Below, one piece after another: positions 38,267-52,300 of a stretch of 64,000 bases of DNA. A program made the translations under genes and the position numbers. Below the pieces are notes generated by a model that was not told the origin of the DNA, ran no database searches, and saw nothing but the letters and a program-made list of their open reading frames with translations. The DNA comes from Capitulum mitella (lineage: Eukaryota > Arthropoda > Thecostraca > Pollicipedomorpha > Pollicipedidae), in contig CP099851.1 in assembly GCA_030062745.1 (NCBI GenBank), forward strand, positions 6,511,661-6,575,660. Direction: 5' to 3'. Each line of letters begins with the position of its first letter. Positions within the stretch are counted from its first letter, which is position 1.

Positions 38267-41200
38267 GCCGCCGCTGAGGAGGCCGGCTGCGTCAGTTCCG
38301 CCCAGTGCGAGTGTCTGCCGGCAGCGCTGCGGTGTAGGGCGCTGTCCGCTCTGTCCGAGCTGCCGCCGGCGCCGGCTGCACGCGCGCTGGAGGTGCGCGA
38401 CAGCGAGCTGCCGGTGCTGGACGCGGCGCAGCTGCGACGGCTGCCGGCGCTGCGTGAGCTGCGCCTGGTCAACTGCAGCGTGGCGGCGCTGGCCGGCCGG
38501 TGGAGCCAGCGCCACCTGGAGCTGCTTGATCTCTCTGGCAACCAGATGAGCGAATTCAGGTTAGCTCTGTCCGCCTCTCGTGCGTTTTTTAGTCCTCGTT
38601 GTATATTAGCGGCACTAAGACGGAAACTAGCGGAGGCAGGCGTAAGGAAGACGTATCTCTTTGCTAGCCATCTCTGTCTTTTGATCAAGGCACAGATACC
38701 TGCTCAGGTGCAGTCGGGCTGACGTTGGGGCTCAGCATAGGCCATACGCTGAATGATGGAATAAACGTCCTGGTCTTTGCTCTAGTGCCCTGCTCGTGTG
38801 ATGAGCTGGGAGTCTGCTCGCCGTTTCTGTGGTGAAGAGGGTCCCGTTTCTGGCCGGCAGGTTGGAGTGGCTGGACGGCCTGCCGGCGCTGCGGACGCTG
38901 AACCTGTCGTCCAACCCGCTGCAGACGGTGGTCGGCTACCGTCCGGTGGAGGAGGCGCTGGTGGCGCTGGACCTGTCGCGTGAGTTGGGGCGCCCGGCAG
39001 GCCCGGCTCCCGGCCGGGGGGGGGGGCGGCTGGACGCGGCGCGGCGTCAGGCTCGTCCGCGACACCAGCGGCCTGCGCCGCTCCCCACGGAGTCTGCCTG
39101 ACCTCACCAGGACTGCCGCCTTATGACGTTGTGATCTCGCCCTATTTTTGTGCTGTTCCCTCAGCACCTGTGTGACTTAAGTGCGCCTAGCGTATCTCGC
39201 AGGGTCCTTTTGACCTTTACCGACCTCAGGTGATGTCACTCGACATGGCTTCGCCCCTCTCCCACGTCTTGCGTAATCGTACCTGACGTTACGCGGACTG
39301 GCGTGGCCTCTGGTGACCTCTACTCGTCTTGCAGGATCTTCTGACCTTGGGAAACACTTCCTAGCCTTGTCTGAACCCTGCCTTATATCACGTTAATTCG
39401 TCTGACAGTGACCTCTTCCATCTGGTATGATCTCTTGCACTCCTTGGGGAGGGGGGTGCAGCCCCCTAAGGGTTTTCTTACGTTGCCCCAGGACGACCAA
39501 CCTAATAGCTCTTGAAATTTTGCATCGCTGAGTATTGCACCATTTTACTTATAACCTAAAAATTTTGAAGTCAGTGCCTTGGCAGGTCATGGGTTCCTTT
39601 TCATTCATGTGACAGAAAAACAATGTTATGGTGATGGTCCTCATCAGTAACAAACGTTTTAAATATCTTGTGGCACTAAGCCTTACCCCAATCTGAAAAG
39701 GAGTAAAAAAATGTAGTAAAAGTGCTCACGTCCTTCCTTTGGTCAAGGCCACCTTAGGTGAAGTTCATTATTGCGATTCATTGGCCTTTTTGACCTTTCA
39801 TCGACTTTAGGGGGTCATGATGCAATCACAATCTGACCCATATCTGTCATGGCCTGTCATGACCTTGCCTGACCCTTGGAATCTTCGGAAATTCCGAGAC
39901 CTTGTCTGCCATCATTTGATCTCGCCTAACCTGTTCTTCAGGTTTTACCTCCCTTGGCCTGTTTGACCTCTGTCAGCAGCTGACCTGTTTGACCTTGTGT
40001 GGCCTCTGTCAGCGGGTGGCCGTGACCTGGTTTGACCTTGGCCAGCGGGTGACCGTGACCTGTGCGGGCCGCAGATGGACGCTGGAACTGCACGGCCCGG
40101 TCGCTGGCCTGGCTGCACCTCTGGCAGCGGGACGGCTCGCGGCGCCTGCTCCGCCCTGACGCCGCCCGCTGCAGCGAGACCAGGCCGCAGTACAAAACCA
40201 TGGACGGCCGCCGCGTACTGGACGTGCTCCGGCTGATGGCGGTGAGCCGCGGCCGGTCGGCCGGGGGGGGGGGCTGTGACGTCAGGTGGTGGGACGGCGG
40301 CGGAGATGTGGCACGCGCACGGCAGCCGGGCTGGTGGTGGAGGCTACCGCCCGGTCAGGCGCCGCGGTCTCAGCTGAGTCGGCCTGACCCAGTCTTAACT
40401 GACCTGATGTGGACTGACCCCAGATGACCTAGTCTGGCCTGAGAGTTTTCTGCCCTCAGACGATCTAGGCTGTGTGGAGCTGACCGTACCGGACTGTACC
40501 TATCTGACATGACCGTCTTATTTGTTTTCGTTCCATAGTCTCTTCGTTTCATAGTTTCGTCGTGACATAGTCTCTTCTGACGTTACCTGCTATGGCCCGA
40601 TTGGCCACGATTCCAAGCGACATTTTGGCTCAGTGACATCAAATGAGACAGTCTGACGCGATTGGAGCCAGGGCTGGCGAAGTGACCCCGCGCCGCGCCC
40701 GCAGGCAACCCGGGACCGCTGCCCGTCGGGGCGGCCGTTCGGCTGCTCGTGCGAACTGATGCAGGTGGAAGAGACGGCCGGCGGCGGCGGCGGTGACGGC
40801 GGCCGGGCCGGGCCGCTCACCGCCGTCATGGTCGTGGTGAACTGCGACGGCCGAGGCCTTACCGAGTTCCCTCCGCGGCTGCCGGACAACACCACCGTCC
40901 TGTACATCAGGAACAACAGGCAGGTCCACCGCCCCGTACGTCAGGAACAGTAGGCAGGTTCGCCACCCTGTACGTCGGGAACAATGGCAGGTCCATCGCC
41001 CCGTACATCAGGAACAACAGGCAGGTCCACATCTCCGCACATCAGGAATAACAGGCATGTCTACCGCTCTGTGCATAAGAAATCACAGACGGGCTCACCA
41101 CCCCATACAGGAGCAACTTTAGGTTCAGGTAGGCCGTTTACGACCAGAATCCAGAGCCGTTGGGCTGAAGTCAGAACCAGGTCCTTTCAAGCATGGCCAA

Positions 41201-43657
41201 ATCCACTTTGGATACGAATGGAGCTGAGCATCATAAACATTCACTGGTGATGGAGCCAGCTTGAGGCCCATCTTTTGCCTTCATCCTGAGAGACATGCTG
41301 GTTCCTTGGTAACCAGTTAAGCAACCAGATTGAAACTTACATGACCTTTGTCTTGATAACCAAACGGTAACCACGCGTTATCTGCCGTCCAAAACGTGAC
41401 AGCCTTTCGACCGGCCCTTGGTAGCCGGACGGTAACTATGTTCAGTCTTCCGTTCCTCAGCCTGACAGACTTTGGACTGGCCCTCAGTAACCAGACGGTA
41501 GCCATGCTGTGTCCTCCGTCCCCAGCCTGACGTACTTTGGACCGGCCCTCAGTAACCAGACGGTAACCAATGCTCTGTCTTCCGTCCCCAGTCTGACAGA
41601 CTTTGGACCGGTTCTCGGTAACCACTCCGGTTACCAGACGCTGAACGTGCTCTACTTGGACGGTAACCATCTAGAGGCAGAGGACGTCAACCGGCTGGAG
41701 GGCACCGATTTCATCTACCGCTTCACTATCCTCAGCCTGGCGAGGAACCGGCTACAGACGGTAAGTCTCTATAACTGTTCTGAAGCGGTGACACTCCGCG
41801 GCCTGCAGGCCTTACCGGCAGTTTCTCTGTGGCTGATGTGAATTGCATGACATGTTTTAGACTGCATTACTTCGTAGACCGTTCAGACCATTACTTTTTA
41901 ATGTTGCGCAAAACAGCCACTCTGAAATCCCGTAACGCCCAGCAGTTTTCGCCTGGGCGCCTTTTTGTGGCGAAATTTTGGCATGCGGTCAAAAACCCAC
42001 GCTCGACAGGCAGTCTGTGCCCTGCACTCCCGATTGAGGAAGCGGTGGGGGGGGGGGGGCGGTTGACTGCCCTTCGCTCTTACTCGCGAACGGTTGGTCG
42101 TACGATAGAAGTAACGATACAGTTGAAAAGCTCTCGACGTGTAGAGCTGGAAACTGGCCTCGTTTTTCGTTTTGAATTGTACACAAACCATTGACGCACT
42201 ATATACTGTTTTCTCATAGCCGACTACGTGAAGCCGATAAACGGTCTGGATCTCAGGGGCTGTGATAATAAAGTCCAGGTAGATGTAATATCAAATAGGT
42301 AAAAGTTTGCATATGCCGATACACGTTTAATTTCCCTGATTTGTTTAATATATACTCGGAAACAGTGAGTTAAAGACACAGCGATATTCGCGCTACTGCA
42401 CGGTGGTCGCCGGTGGCGAACGCGGGATGGAATTGGTGAGAACTTTTTTGTAGCGTTCCTATATTTTGTGACGTATGTTTTGATAAATGGTGTGTTTTAA
42501 TGCTGGTAGTGCTTGTGATGGTTTTCCTTGCCTAAATATTGAAACAATTCGTTATACATTAGTCTACACAGTTAGCGAACTTGATTCGAGGAAATCTGTG
42601 TATATCCAAAACATGCGGCTCTTAAAATGTTTGAACTTTTTGGCATCATTCGCTACTGTTAGAGCGAATTCTGTCATTGTCTTTCCGTTCCAAGCTATTT
42701 GTCGCCGATTTTGAAGGCGGCGCATGACCTGACCTCAGGTGAATGGTTGGAGGTCGTTCATGCCTTGCCCAGTGACGGTCGTTGGGTGTCTGCATCAACT
42801 GACCTTCAGAATTTCATAAAAAATGCCGCCAATATCCGAAAAACGACGGTATGTTTTGAAAATTAAGCTAAGATCAATCTGTAATCCCTGAAAGTTTCAT
42901 TGCGATATCATGTTTTGAGAAAAAGTTACGGGGCGCGAAACGTTTTTAGGCATAGGTCCATTTGACCTGACCTAGGTCTGACACCTGACTCGGCCTGAGG
43001 TCAAAACTTTCACACAACATGCAAAAGTAATGAAGCAAAAGATACACAGAATTGCGTGGTGCTGCGTTCTTTGGTTCTCTCTCCGTCTTGGAAAAACCTC
43101 GAGGGGTCATCTGCCCCCCCCCAGTCGGGTGGGGGGGGGGCAGCGATTGACTCCAAGCTGTAGTCATCCGTTGGTGCTGGCCGTCAGCACGCACACAGCG
43201 TTCGGCTCCTGTGTGACCGTTTTCCCTGTTTGACGCCAGCCGCTTGGCCTGTCCGTTCCGGCAGCTGCCGCTGTACGCGTTCGACAACGCCTTCCAGAAG
43301 CAGTCGTTCAACGTGGACTCGATCTTCCTGGGCGGCAACCCGTGGCGCTGCGACTGCGCCAGCCCGTTCACGTTCCAGTTCCGGGCTTGGCTGATGGCGC
43401 GCAACAACCTGATCCGGGACCGGACCGAGATCCGCTGCGGCAGCGGCCCGCTGGCCGACACGCCGCCGCCCGGCCGCGCCCTGCTGACGCTCTCGCGGCG
43501 CAAGCTCTGCGGCGGCATGCGCGTCAACTGGTGGGACGTGGCCAACGGCCTGCTGGCCGCCGCCGTGCTGCTGATGGCCGCCAAGTTCGCCTACGACGTG
43601 ATCGTGTACCGGCGCACGGGCAAGCTGCCGCTCGTCATCCGCAAGTTCCCCTGCTAA
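38267..43657 (+). CDS. LRR transmembrane protein, halfway/singed wings 2-like (partial, 6 exons)
   Basis: Exons 38267-38559, 38861-38979, 40075-40241, 40705-40919, 41592-41760 and 43265-43657 (TAA) join in one frame with matching phases (2,1,0,2,0), giving 451 residues. In order they encode an LRRNT-type cysteine cluster (CVSSAQCECLPAALRC), LRRs with a 24-residue period (LELLDLSGNQMSEF, LRTLNLSSNPLQ), a first LRRCT-like stretch (WNCTARSLAWLHLW), a second LRRNT (CPSGRPFGCSCELMQ), further LRRs (VLYIRNN, VLYLDGNHLE, ILSLARNRLQ), a second LRRCT (NPWRCDCASPFTFQFRAWL) and one C-terminal membrane helix (GLLAAAVLLMAAKFAYDVIV) with a short basic tail ending RKFPC. This layout suits a cell-surface receptor or adhesion protein. 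Similarity of the C-terminal LRRCT, helix and TGKLP tail to insect halfway is from memory and tentative. The signal-peptide exon upstream of 38267 is not found. The fourth intron seems to start with GC. Confidence 0.8.
39950..40074 (+). repeat. acceptor-adjacent minisatellite in LRR gene intron 2
   Basis: About three imperfect units of roughly 45 bp containing AGCGGGTGACCGTGACCTG, the last one running into the acceptor GGGCCGCAG at 40074. Long scattered TGACCT motifs in the same intron (39160-40060) may be older traces. Confidence 0.55.
40903..41110 (+). repeat. donor-seeded 34-bp minisatellite in LRR gene intron 4
   Basis: The last 17 bases of exon 4 plus its donor (TACATCAGGAACAACAG|GCAGG) are repeated about six times at 34-bp spacing into the intron (starts near 40903, 40937, 40971, 41004, 41038, 41072). 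Copies decay with distance from the exon. Confidence 0.85.
41325..41640 (+). repeat. acceptor-seeded ~65-bp minisatellite in LRR gene intron 4
   Basis: About five copies of the exon-5 start together with its acceptor (CGTCCCCAG|TCTGACAGACTTTGG) lie near 41330, 41396, 41460, 41527 and the real exon start 41592. The two closest to the exon are most alike. CAGTAACCAGACGGTAACCA recurs in each unit. Confidence 0.85.
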
Positions 43658-45112
43658 GGGCAGTCGCGCCGGCGGTGTCTGTTGGGGAGTAGAGTGGGGA
43701 GGCGCCGGTCGCCACGGCGCCGCGGTCTGCCGCCTGCACGGCACGGAGGGTATCCCTGCAGTGTTGTCTTGAGGTGTGCTCTGGTCTGGGGGCAGCTCAG
43801 GATATCTGGGCCGTTGCCTAGAGGTGTACTATGGCGGCGGGCTCGGTGAGAAGTCGGGGAGGGGTCGTGTTTGGAGGCCAGGTGGGATGACGTGCGATGC
43901 CAGGAGCTGTGCCTGTACCTGCGGGTCGCGCCGGCGTGGGCAGCGGGTAGCTTGCCGTCGGTGTCGAACGGGCTGTCTCAGCCAGGTGCCACACGCTAGG
44001 ATGTGATAGCTATCTTTTGTACATACGATGTCTGGCCGCTGATAAACGCTATGTGCAATTTTTCCTGCTCCACAACCATTTCATTTGCTCTGTGTTTTAC
44101 AAGACATTGTGATCTATATTTGTAGGTGTATTAACATGTGCTTTTACTAGCAGTGCCATTGATATCAAAGCATACATTTATTTCACGTGACCCTGTCGGC
44201 AGCGCGAAGAGCATGGCAACAGAGGACATGTTAGAATAGTCATTTGGGTTCAGACGCGCAAATTTTTTACCGTTAGCTGCAATGATTGTGTCTTGTCACC
44301 GTGTTTTAGCATGGATTACTTCATGTAGTTTGTGACTTGACATCGTCAACACATCTTCTGTGCCGTGAACGTGTTGGTTCTGTCACCCGCATGTCCGTTT
44401 TTTGTCTTTTATTGGATTCCCTTGCGCTGCCGTCAGCGTTAAATGCCACGTGTCGCGACCGTGGCCGGTGAGTGTGTTGTGCGGGCCACTCGAATCTGCG
44501 GGCTTCCTCCAGGAGCGCTGCCATGGTTGGCCGATGGCCGGTGGAGGTGCTGGACCCTCCTTGCGGGACCCTGGCGCTGTGGCCGGGACCCCTGGGGCCC
44601 TCCTGCCGATGTGGGTCTGCCGCGGCGGCCACGTCGCGCCTCGTATCTGATCGTGCTGTGAAACAGGAGACGCTCATTGCTTTTCCCGCCCGCCGTGCAG
44701 TAGGCGAGGTGGCCAGCTAAGGGCTCAATCGGATGCGTTTTCTCGTAGCCGGCCGGCGATTGGGTCTTTCCGGTGCATTGCACCCCGCCGCAGTCGACAA
44801 TACAAACTGTTTCTCGGAAACGTCTAGCGTTGTCGCTCCCCTCGCGACTGTTCTTCAAGGCGGCCTACCTCGCGAAATAGCCTTGTGACATGGCAGCTTA
44901 TCGCACAAAGCGAGCTCCACATTCTCCAGCCCCATGTCGTCACGGCTTTAACACGAGACGTTGCTCACTTGCCCAAGGTGGCGACAGACGGGAACAAATC
45001 GATACGTTTATTGCGTATAAAACCCGCCGATTAGCCACAAGCCGGCCGATACCAAACACCATCAGTCATCCTTTCGGTCTTAAAACGCTTGCCGGAACCC
45101 AGACGTGCGCTC
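43658..45112. other. intergenic region between convergent genes
   Basis: Contains the 3' UTR of the LRR gene. No canonical AATAAA was found on the plus strand in the first 700 bp after its stop. No other gene or RNA is recognised here. Confidence 0.45.
45007..45012 (-). terminator. possible poly(A) signal for oxt
   Basis: AATAAA on the minus strand about 1.3 kb past the oxt stop codon. Another AATAAA lies on the same strand near 44406. Which one is used cannot be told from sequence alone. Confidence 0.3.
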
Positions 45113-45165
45113 AGGACGTCTATGGAACGTCCACGGAACGTCCACGGCACGTCCATGGAACGCCC
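45113..45165. repeat. ACGGAACGTCC short tandem repeat
   Basis: About four imperfect 11-bp units (ATGGAACGTCC, ACGGAACGTCC, ACGGCACGTCC, ATGGAACGCCC). Confidence 0.8.
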
Positions 45166-45214
45166 GGGGCCATCACAAGAGGAAGGCACAGGGAAGTCCG
45201 GCGGCCCGTCACCG

Positions 45215-45435
45215 CCAGGCTGACCTGACATCAGGTCACCGCACGGCTGACTGGCCACTTGACCCGAAAGGTCACCAGGCGTCTGGCCTGACCCCGGCTC
45301 ACGACACGGTGGACCTGACCCATAACTACCACCGGGTTGACCTGGCCTCGGGTCACCACCCGGCGGATCTGACCTCGGCTCACCACCGGCGGATCTGGCC
45401 CCGTCTGACCAGGCTGGCACGACCTCGCGCCACCA
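45215..45435. repeat. diverged GGTCACC/GACCTGACC repeat
   Basis: Loose tandem units of about 25-36 bp containing GGTCACCACCCGGCGGATCT and CTGACCTCGGCTCACCACC. Confidence 0.6.
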
Positions 45436-45607
45436 AAGTTCGACCTGAGCCTGGCCGCAGCGGTGACTGCGGGCTTCAGGAGCGCTGGCGGAGAGTGGAC
45501 GGCAGCATAACATGATATAAACAGGTACTCCGCGTGATTATGGTTGGGACGGGTGACGAATAGGAAGGGCTCGAGGGAGACGGCAACAAGCTATGTGGAC
45601 ACCTGGA

Positions 45608-45632
45608 TGCAATGCAATGCAATGCAATGCGT
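45608..45632. repeat. (AATGC)n microsatellite
   Basis: Five tandem pentamers, AATGC. Confidence 0.85.
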
Positions 45633-46318
45633 GGCACTCGGCCGTCTAGCGCTCCAAATATACGGTAACTGCACATGACAGTCATTTCATGCAGCTGAAA
45701 TGACTGGGAAATATCTGCAAGGAATATCCCGGCCATAAAATCATCACCTCCGAAAACCGGTATAAAATTACAGCGTGATATCAACGCCCACATCCGCTCA
45801 AAAGTCGAACCGTAAACTCCATCAAACCCGGACACCAACAACAGCTCTGCACCTGAACGAGTCACAAGCGAGTTCACCTGGTAATGGACGAAATGACGAC
45901 TTAAGCAGTGTCACTCAGACCTCCCACGTGCCAGAACGGCAGTCTGGAGACGAAACGAAACAAGGGTTCCGCCGGAGCGGAGACTAAGCGGTTTCCATTC
46001 TACCTTTGAGTGCACCCACGGCCAAAACCTGCGCTCAGCTATCAAAGTCGTCGGCCCACTTGTCGCACCGCAGAGCACTATCATCCAGCCCGCAGGTCCA
46101 ACCACGAGACAAGCTGACCACGTGATGCCCGGCGGCTAGGGCGCTCCCAGACACCGGCAGGCGCCCTGCGCCCCACAGCCAGCGTAGTGCCCGGCCGCCG
46201 GCGGCCGCGCGGCCGGCGGCCCTGCCGGGCCCGCGGCGCGGCCCGCGGTCGATATGTGAGGGCGCACCAGCCGAGCGGGCGGCCGTCAGCCGCCGTCCGG
46301 CGGGCCGCGCCGGAGCCG

Positions 46319-49300
46319 TCAGAGCCCCGTGTGGGTGTGCCGAGCCGACTCGGCGGCCGCGGCCGGCACCCGCCGCAGCCGGCCGCCCGCCTCCAGCCCG
46401 TGCAGCTCGGCCTTCGGGTCGGGCGAGAGCGACGACCAGTCGGCGGCGGCGCACGGCGTCGGCAGCGGCGCCAGGCAGCCGGCCGCCGGCGCCGGCGACG
46501 CCAGGCACAGCGACTCCAGCGAGAAGTGCCTGCAACGGCCGCATAGGTCAGTGCCGGACGGCGACACGACCACGTTCCAGACCATCTGCCGCCGGAAACT
46601 CGATCACAGAGCACAGGCCGGGCCTTCAGACAGGCTCCATTCATTCGTACAGAGCCGACAGAATACAGAGGTGCAAAGTGATCTTCATGATTCTGCTACG
46701 GGACGGACAATATAACATAATTCTGGACAATGTAATTTGTCCAGAAGTGGTTGGCTTGCGGACAATAAGAATGACAACGTCATCATCATCAATGTCAGTC
46801 ATCAATCGCGAATGGCATCTGTCAAATGGTCATTGACCTGCAGACCATATCATGTGTCCAAGGGTGAGTGAGCCTATGGAAAACATCGCCTGTCCGGGGG
46901 TGACTGACCTGCGGACAATATCATCGGTCCAGAGGTACAGCGTCTCTCCGTGCCGGAGGGCGTTTTTCTGGGCGGCGGCGGCGGCGGCGGCGGCGTCCGT
47001 GTCGGCCGCCAGCAGGCGCTGGTAGCTGGCCAGCGAGCGCTGGTCCGAGTACGGCAGAGACGGGCCGGCCAGCAGCAGTCTGCATGGCGGAGAGGCACAA
47101 CTGTTACCGCCAGACACACGGCACAACCGTCACCGCCAGACACACGGCACAACTGTCGCCGCCAGACACACGGCACAACTGTCGCTGCCAGACATACACA
47201 CAACTGTCACTGCCAGACATACACACAACTGTCACCGTCAGACACACGGCACAACTGTCACCGTTAGACGCACGGCACACCCGTCACAGTCAGACACACG
47301 GCATAACTGTCACCGCCAGGCAAACGGTACAACTGTCGCCGTCAGACACATGGCACTGCACAGCATAACTGTCCCCGCCAGACACACGGCACAACTGTCA
47401 CTGTCAGACACTTACACAGCTGTCACTGTCAGACACACGACACAACTGTCACCGCCACACACAAGGCACACCAGTCAACGCCAGACACGGCACGACCGTC
47501 ACCGCTAGACGCACGGCACAACCGTCACCGCCAGACACACGGCACAACCGTCACCGCCAGATACACGGCACAACTGTCACCGTTAGACACACGGCACAGC
47601 TGTCACCGCCAGACACACGGCACAACCGTCACCGCTAGACGCACGGCACAACCGTCACCGCCAGACACACGGCACAACTGTCACCGCCGGACACACGGCA
47701 CAACTGTCACCGCCAGGCAAACGGTACAATTGTCACCATCAGACACACGGCACAACTGTCACCGCCAGGCATACGGTACAGCTGTCACCGTCAGACACAC
47801 GGCACTGCACAGCATAACTGTCTCCGCCAGACACACGGCACAACTGTCACTGTCAGACACACACACAGCTGTCACTGTCAGACACACGACACAGCTGTCG
47901 CCGTCAGAGACACGGCACAACTGTCCCCGCCAGACACACGGTACAAATGTCACCGTCAGACACGCGGCAAAACTGTCACTGTCACACACACGGTACGACT
48001 TTCATCAGACAAGCAAACCACAGGGTCCCACAAAAACCGTCTCCGTCCGGTCAGCCACTACCTTGCAGTGACTTTCAGAGCACCACACACGCGACACCTC
48101 ACGCAAAATTCCAGCCCGCGCCGAATTCCCTCCTCCCCTCCCTGTTCCACACACTGTGACACCTATCTCACGGCTGCGTGTTCCCGGTGAGGGTCCCAAC
48201 ACTCTGACACCAGCCGTCCGTACCGGGGACCCTGCAGTCGGTCGGTGCTCACCTGGCCTGTTCCCTGTTGAGCGGCCTGCCGCGGTACACCTCCAGCGGC
48301 AGCACGGGGAATTCGGCACGCGCCACCGGCACGAAGTTCGCCAGCACGTGCACGCGCCACGTGCCGGGCCTGAGCGGCTGCCGCACGGCCACGCGCGTCA
48401 CGCCGGAGCGCGACTCGTCGGTGGTGTTGAGGGAGAAGCTCTCGGCGCGGGCCAGCTGGCCGGCCGGGTCCTGCACAGCTACCGTCACGTTCTGGGCCTG
48501 CCCTCCTGACCAGCTGTGGGGGACACGGCGTCACGTTCTGGGCCTGTCCTTCTGACCAGCTGTGGGGGACACGGCGTCACGTTCTGGGCCTGTTCTTCTG
48601 ACCAGCTGTGGGGGACACGGCGTCACGTTTTGGGCCTGTCCTTCTGACCAGCTGTGGGGGACACGGCGTCACGTTCTGGGCCTGTCCTGACCAGCTGTGG
48701 GGGACACGGCGTCACGTTCTAGGCCTGTCCTGACCAGCTGTGGGGGACACGGCGTCACGTTCTGGGCCTGTCCTGACCAGCTGTGGGGGACACGGCGTCA
48801 CGTTCTGGGCCACCTTTCTTGATCAGCTGCGGAGATACGCCGTAACTTTCCGGGTCACCTCTCCTGACCAGCTGTGTGGGAGGCACGGTGTCGTCTTCTG
48901 GGCCAACTCTCCTGAACAGCTATGGGAGACACGGTATCACGTTTGGGGCCTAATAGCAAAAGCTATTATCACGGTATCCTTTGATCAGCCTGACAGCAAA
49001 AGTTCTAATCATCCTCACGATTCGGGCCCAATTTTTCGGACAAGTTACACCTTACTTTCGACTGTATTTCACAAAGTGCGACAGATGGAAATCAAATTTC
49101 TATCTCGAGCAGGCCTAACACTTGAGACGGCTAGGGCTTAAAGGCCTGTCGCGGGGGAATTCGGCCAATGTGCCCTGTTCTGCTCCGCCTATATCGCCCT
49201 CCCCGTTCACCTGTGCATGATGACGGGCGTGGAGAAGGCGCTCATCACTCGGCCGAAGTTGCGGAAGGTCGCCTCCTTCTGGTCGAAGTCGGTGCTGATG

Positions 49301-52300
49301 TGCAGGGTCTGTAACAGTGCGGCGTTCAGGCCGGGTCAGGCTCCGCGCTCCGTCTCAGAACAGGCAGAAACAGGACAGCCCGACGCCCACACTTCAGGCC
49401 TGTCCGTGTACAACAACGCGACTGAAACAGACCACCTCAAGAGCGGGAACCAGACAACACTGCGCCCCACGCTTAGTTTTGTTGATAGGGAGTGGGACAA
49501 GGGCGCGAGACATCAAGAGTGGCTTAACAGCCACTCGTGGGAGCATCATAAATGGCTTAATAGCCATGCTTGTCGTGGATTACCACGCAAACGTAAATAC
49601 AATGCAATATAATACACTACATCCATTAGCAATATCAACACCACATCAAGCGTACAGCAACAGATGAGTGCTATCTCAGGAGGTGTGGGCATCGACAGAT
49701 AACAGATCACCGTCAGCCGGTGGATAGGTCTGTCTGTCTGGGGGCGGTTAACACCGGTAGAGACTATGTTATCGTCAACCAGTCGTCAGGACTGTCTGTC
49801 TGGGGAGCGGCAGACACCGGTGGGCCATATTACCGTCTGCCGGCCGTCAGTACTGTCTGTCTGGGGAGCGGTGGAGACCGGTAGAGACCATCTCACCGTC
49901 AGCCGGTCGACAGGACTGCCCTTCTTCAGCCTCCTGATAGGAGTGGGCATGGGACCGGCCAGCGCCTCCATCAGCAGCACGCCCTCGTCCGTTTCCAGCT
50001 CAAACTGCACCACCGTCCCCTGGCGAGCGGGCGTACAAACGTCACGACCGGCTGTAACTCTGATCTACAGGCCTACCCGCCCACCATCAGCCGCACACTC
50101 GAGCGGAAATGAAGGCGATACGAAAACCAGTCACCGTAGTGCATCCGAGGCAACTGTGGGGCTGAAACGGTGAAAGCAGGCCGCAAACAAGATATATGAT
50201 GTCTGATATGAACATGTTTCTGAGTTTTAGACAGAAGGGGATCATGGTGTCTTCTATTTCGTCTTTTTATCTATCTTTCACTCTGTTCAGAATGGGTTTA
50301 CATTTGACGCTTAACCTAACAATCAATCTTACTGCCCTTCCGTTCGTCCACGTGACTAGCCATCACATACTGTACTTCGTCCATCGTCCTCAGAGGAGCA
50401 ACCCTCGTCTGCAGCTGCCGTGGCCGCGCCGCTCCTCACCTTGTACGAGTCCTCCACGATGAGGACGTGAGCCGCCACCACTTCACCGGGGGTGAGGTCA
50501 CAGCGGCTGCCTCCGACCCGCAGCCGCTGGGTTGACAGACGAACAACACTCCTGAAACGGACAACAGTCAGACGAACAACACTCCTGAAACGGACGACAG
50601 TCAGACGAACAACACTCAGGAAACGGACAACAGTCAAACGAACAACACTCCTGAAACGGACAACAGTCAGACGAACAGCACTCCTGAAACGGACGACAGT
50701 CAGACGAGCAACACTCCGGAAACGGACAACAGTCAAACGAACAACACTCCTGAAACGGACAACAGTCAGACGAACAACACTCCTGAAACGGATACCAGAG
50801 AACAGAAGAACAGCACTCCTGAACAGGCAACAGAAAACAGTCAGACGAACAGTTCTCCTGAAATGGACAACAGAAAACAGTCAGACGAACAACACTCCTG
50901 AAAAAGGAACACAAAACAGTCACACCAGGAACTCTGCTGAAACAGATACCACGGACAATCAAGCATGCAAAATTCTTGAAACAGAGACAGAAGACAGACG
51001 AATAATGTTCCTGAAACAGACAGGTGACAGCCACGAGGAAAGAGCCCGAAAAGAAGAAAAAAAGTTCCTGAAACGGCGACAGTGGACGGGACAAACAAGC
51101 GTTCGCTGAAACAGAGAACAGTGACGGGGAACAGTCAAAAGTAAAGTCCTGAAGCGCGGACACGGTCGAGGGCACCTAGTATCACGCCACGTGCACCAAA
51201 CTCCTACAGCGAGGTGGAGTCACACGAGTCAAACCCTCGCCTTCGAACAGCGTGGAGCTAAGCGATGAACGGAAGCCTTCAGGCACCCTGCTGATGCGTA
51301 CAAATTGTTTTCACCGACTATCCGTAATCTTCTGACGCACAGGTGCGCGTGGCGTCGTCAGCTGTCGTCAGGCCACTACACGATAACTCTACTGACTGGT
51401 GGCTACTCTATTCGCCGGACAATCCAGCGGACGATCTACTGGGTGGTAGAAAGTAAGCGCAGTAGTCTACATGAGAATGCCACCGACAGACGGATGCTCT
51501 ACTAGCTGGTACACCTGGCGGATGGTCTCGTAACCGGTAGATCAGCGCGGTCGTCTAAATGGCAGCTCCACGGACCGGTGGATACTCTACTAGCCGGTAC
51601 GTCTGGCGGCCGGTCTACTGACCGGTAGAAGGTGAGCGCGGCGTCGTCGGCCGCTGTCAGGTCGTCTCTGTGGTAGAGGCTGACCCAGTGGCGGTGCAGG
51701 GCCGGCAGGGAGGACGGCAGAGCACCGTGTACCCACTCGTCCACCAGAGTCACCGCCTCGTGGCTGATGATCGACTCGAACTTGCGCGCGAAGAACAGGT
51801 CCCGAGTCTCTGTCCTCTGCAAGGACCGGCGAGAGATATCAGCAATCCCAAAACTTGCACATTAAGGATCGGCTTCGGGGAACATAACATCAAACATTCG
51901 TCTAACGCACGCAGAACCAGGCGTTCGCCATCCTCATAAAGGCAACAGAAGCGGCAGTCCACTGTTCCTGGTGACGCCCAAGCCAACCGTTCGTCGTCCG
52001 CTGTCCCTGATGACGTCGACAGTGTCGCGCCTTCACCGTCCCCGGTCATGCCCGTTCACGCGGCGAACATCGCCACAGGCACAAGCGGGAGCCATGATGG
52101 CGACTAAGGTGACCGCCAACCCGCATCATATCACCAACTCAGCATTAATGCCGGCAGTCCTGCTGCTGTGTCCGGGCAGCAACACCGCCGGAAGCGCCTA
52201 CATCCGGGCCACGTCTCCCCGCAGAAGGAACTACATCTGGTCTGTTTATGCCTCCTGGAAGCATCCTGTCCTCGCACGTCGGCCGAAGGCACCTGTATCC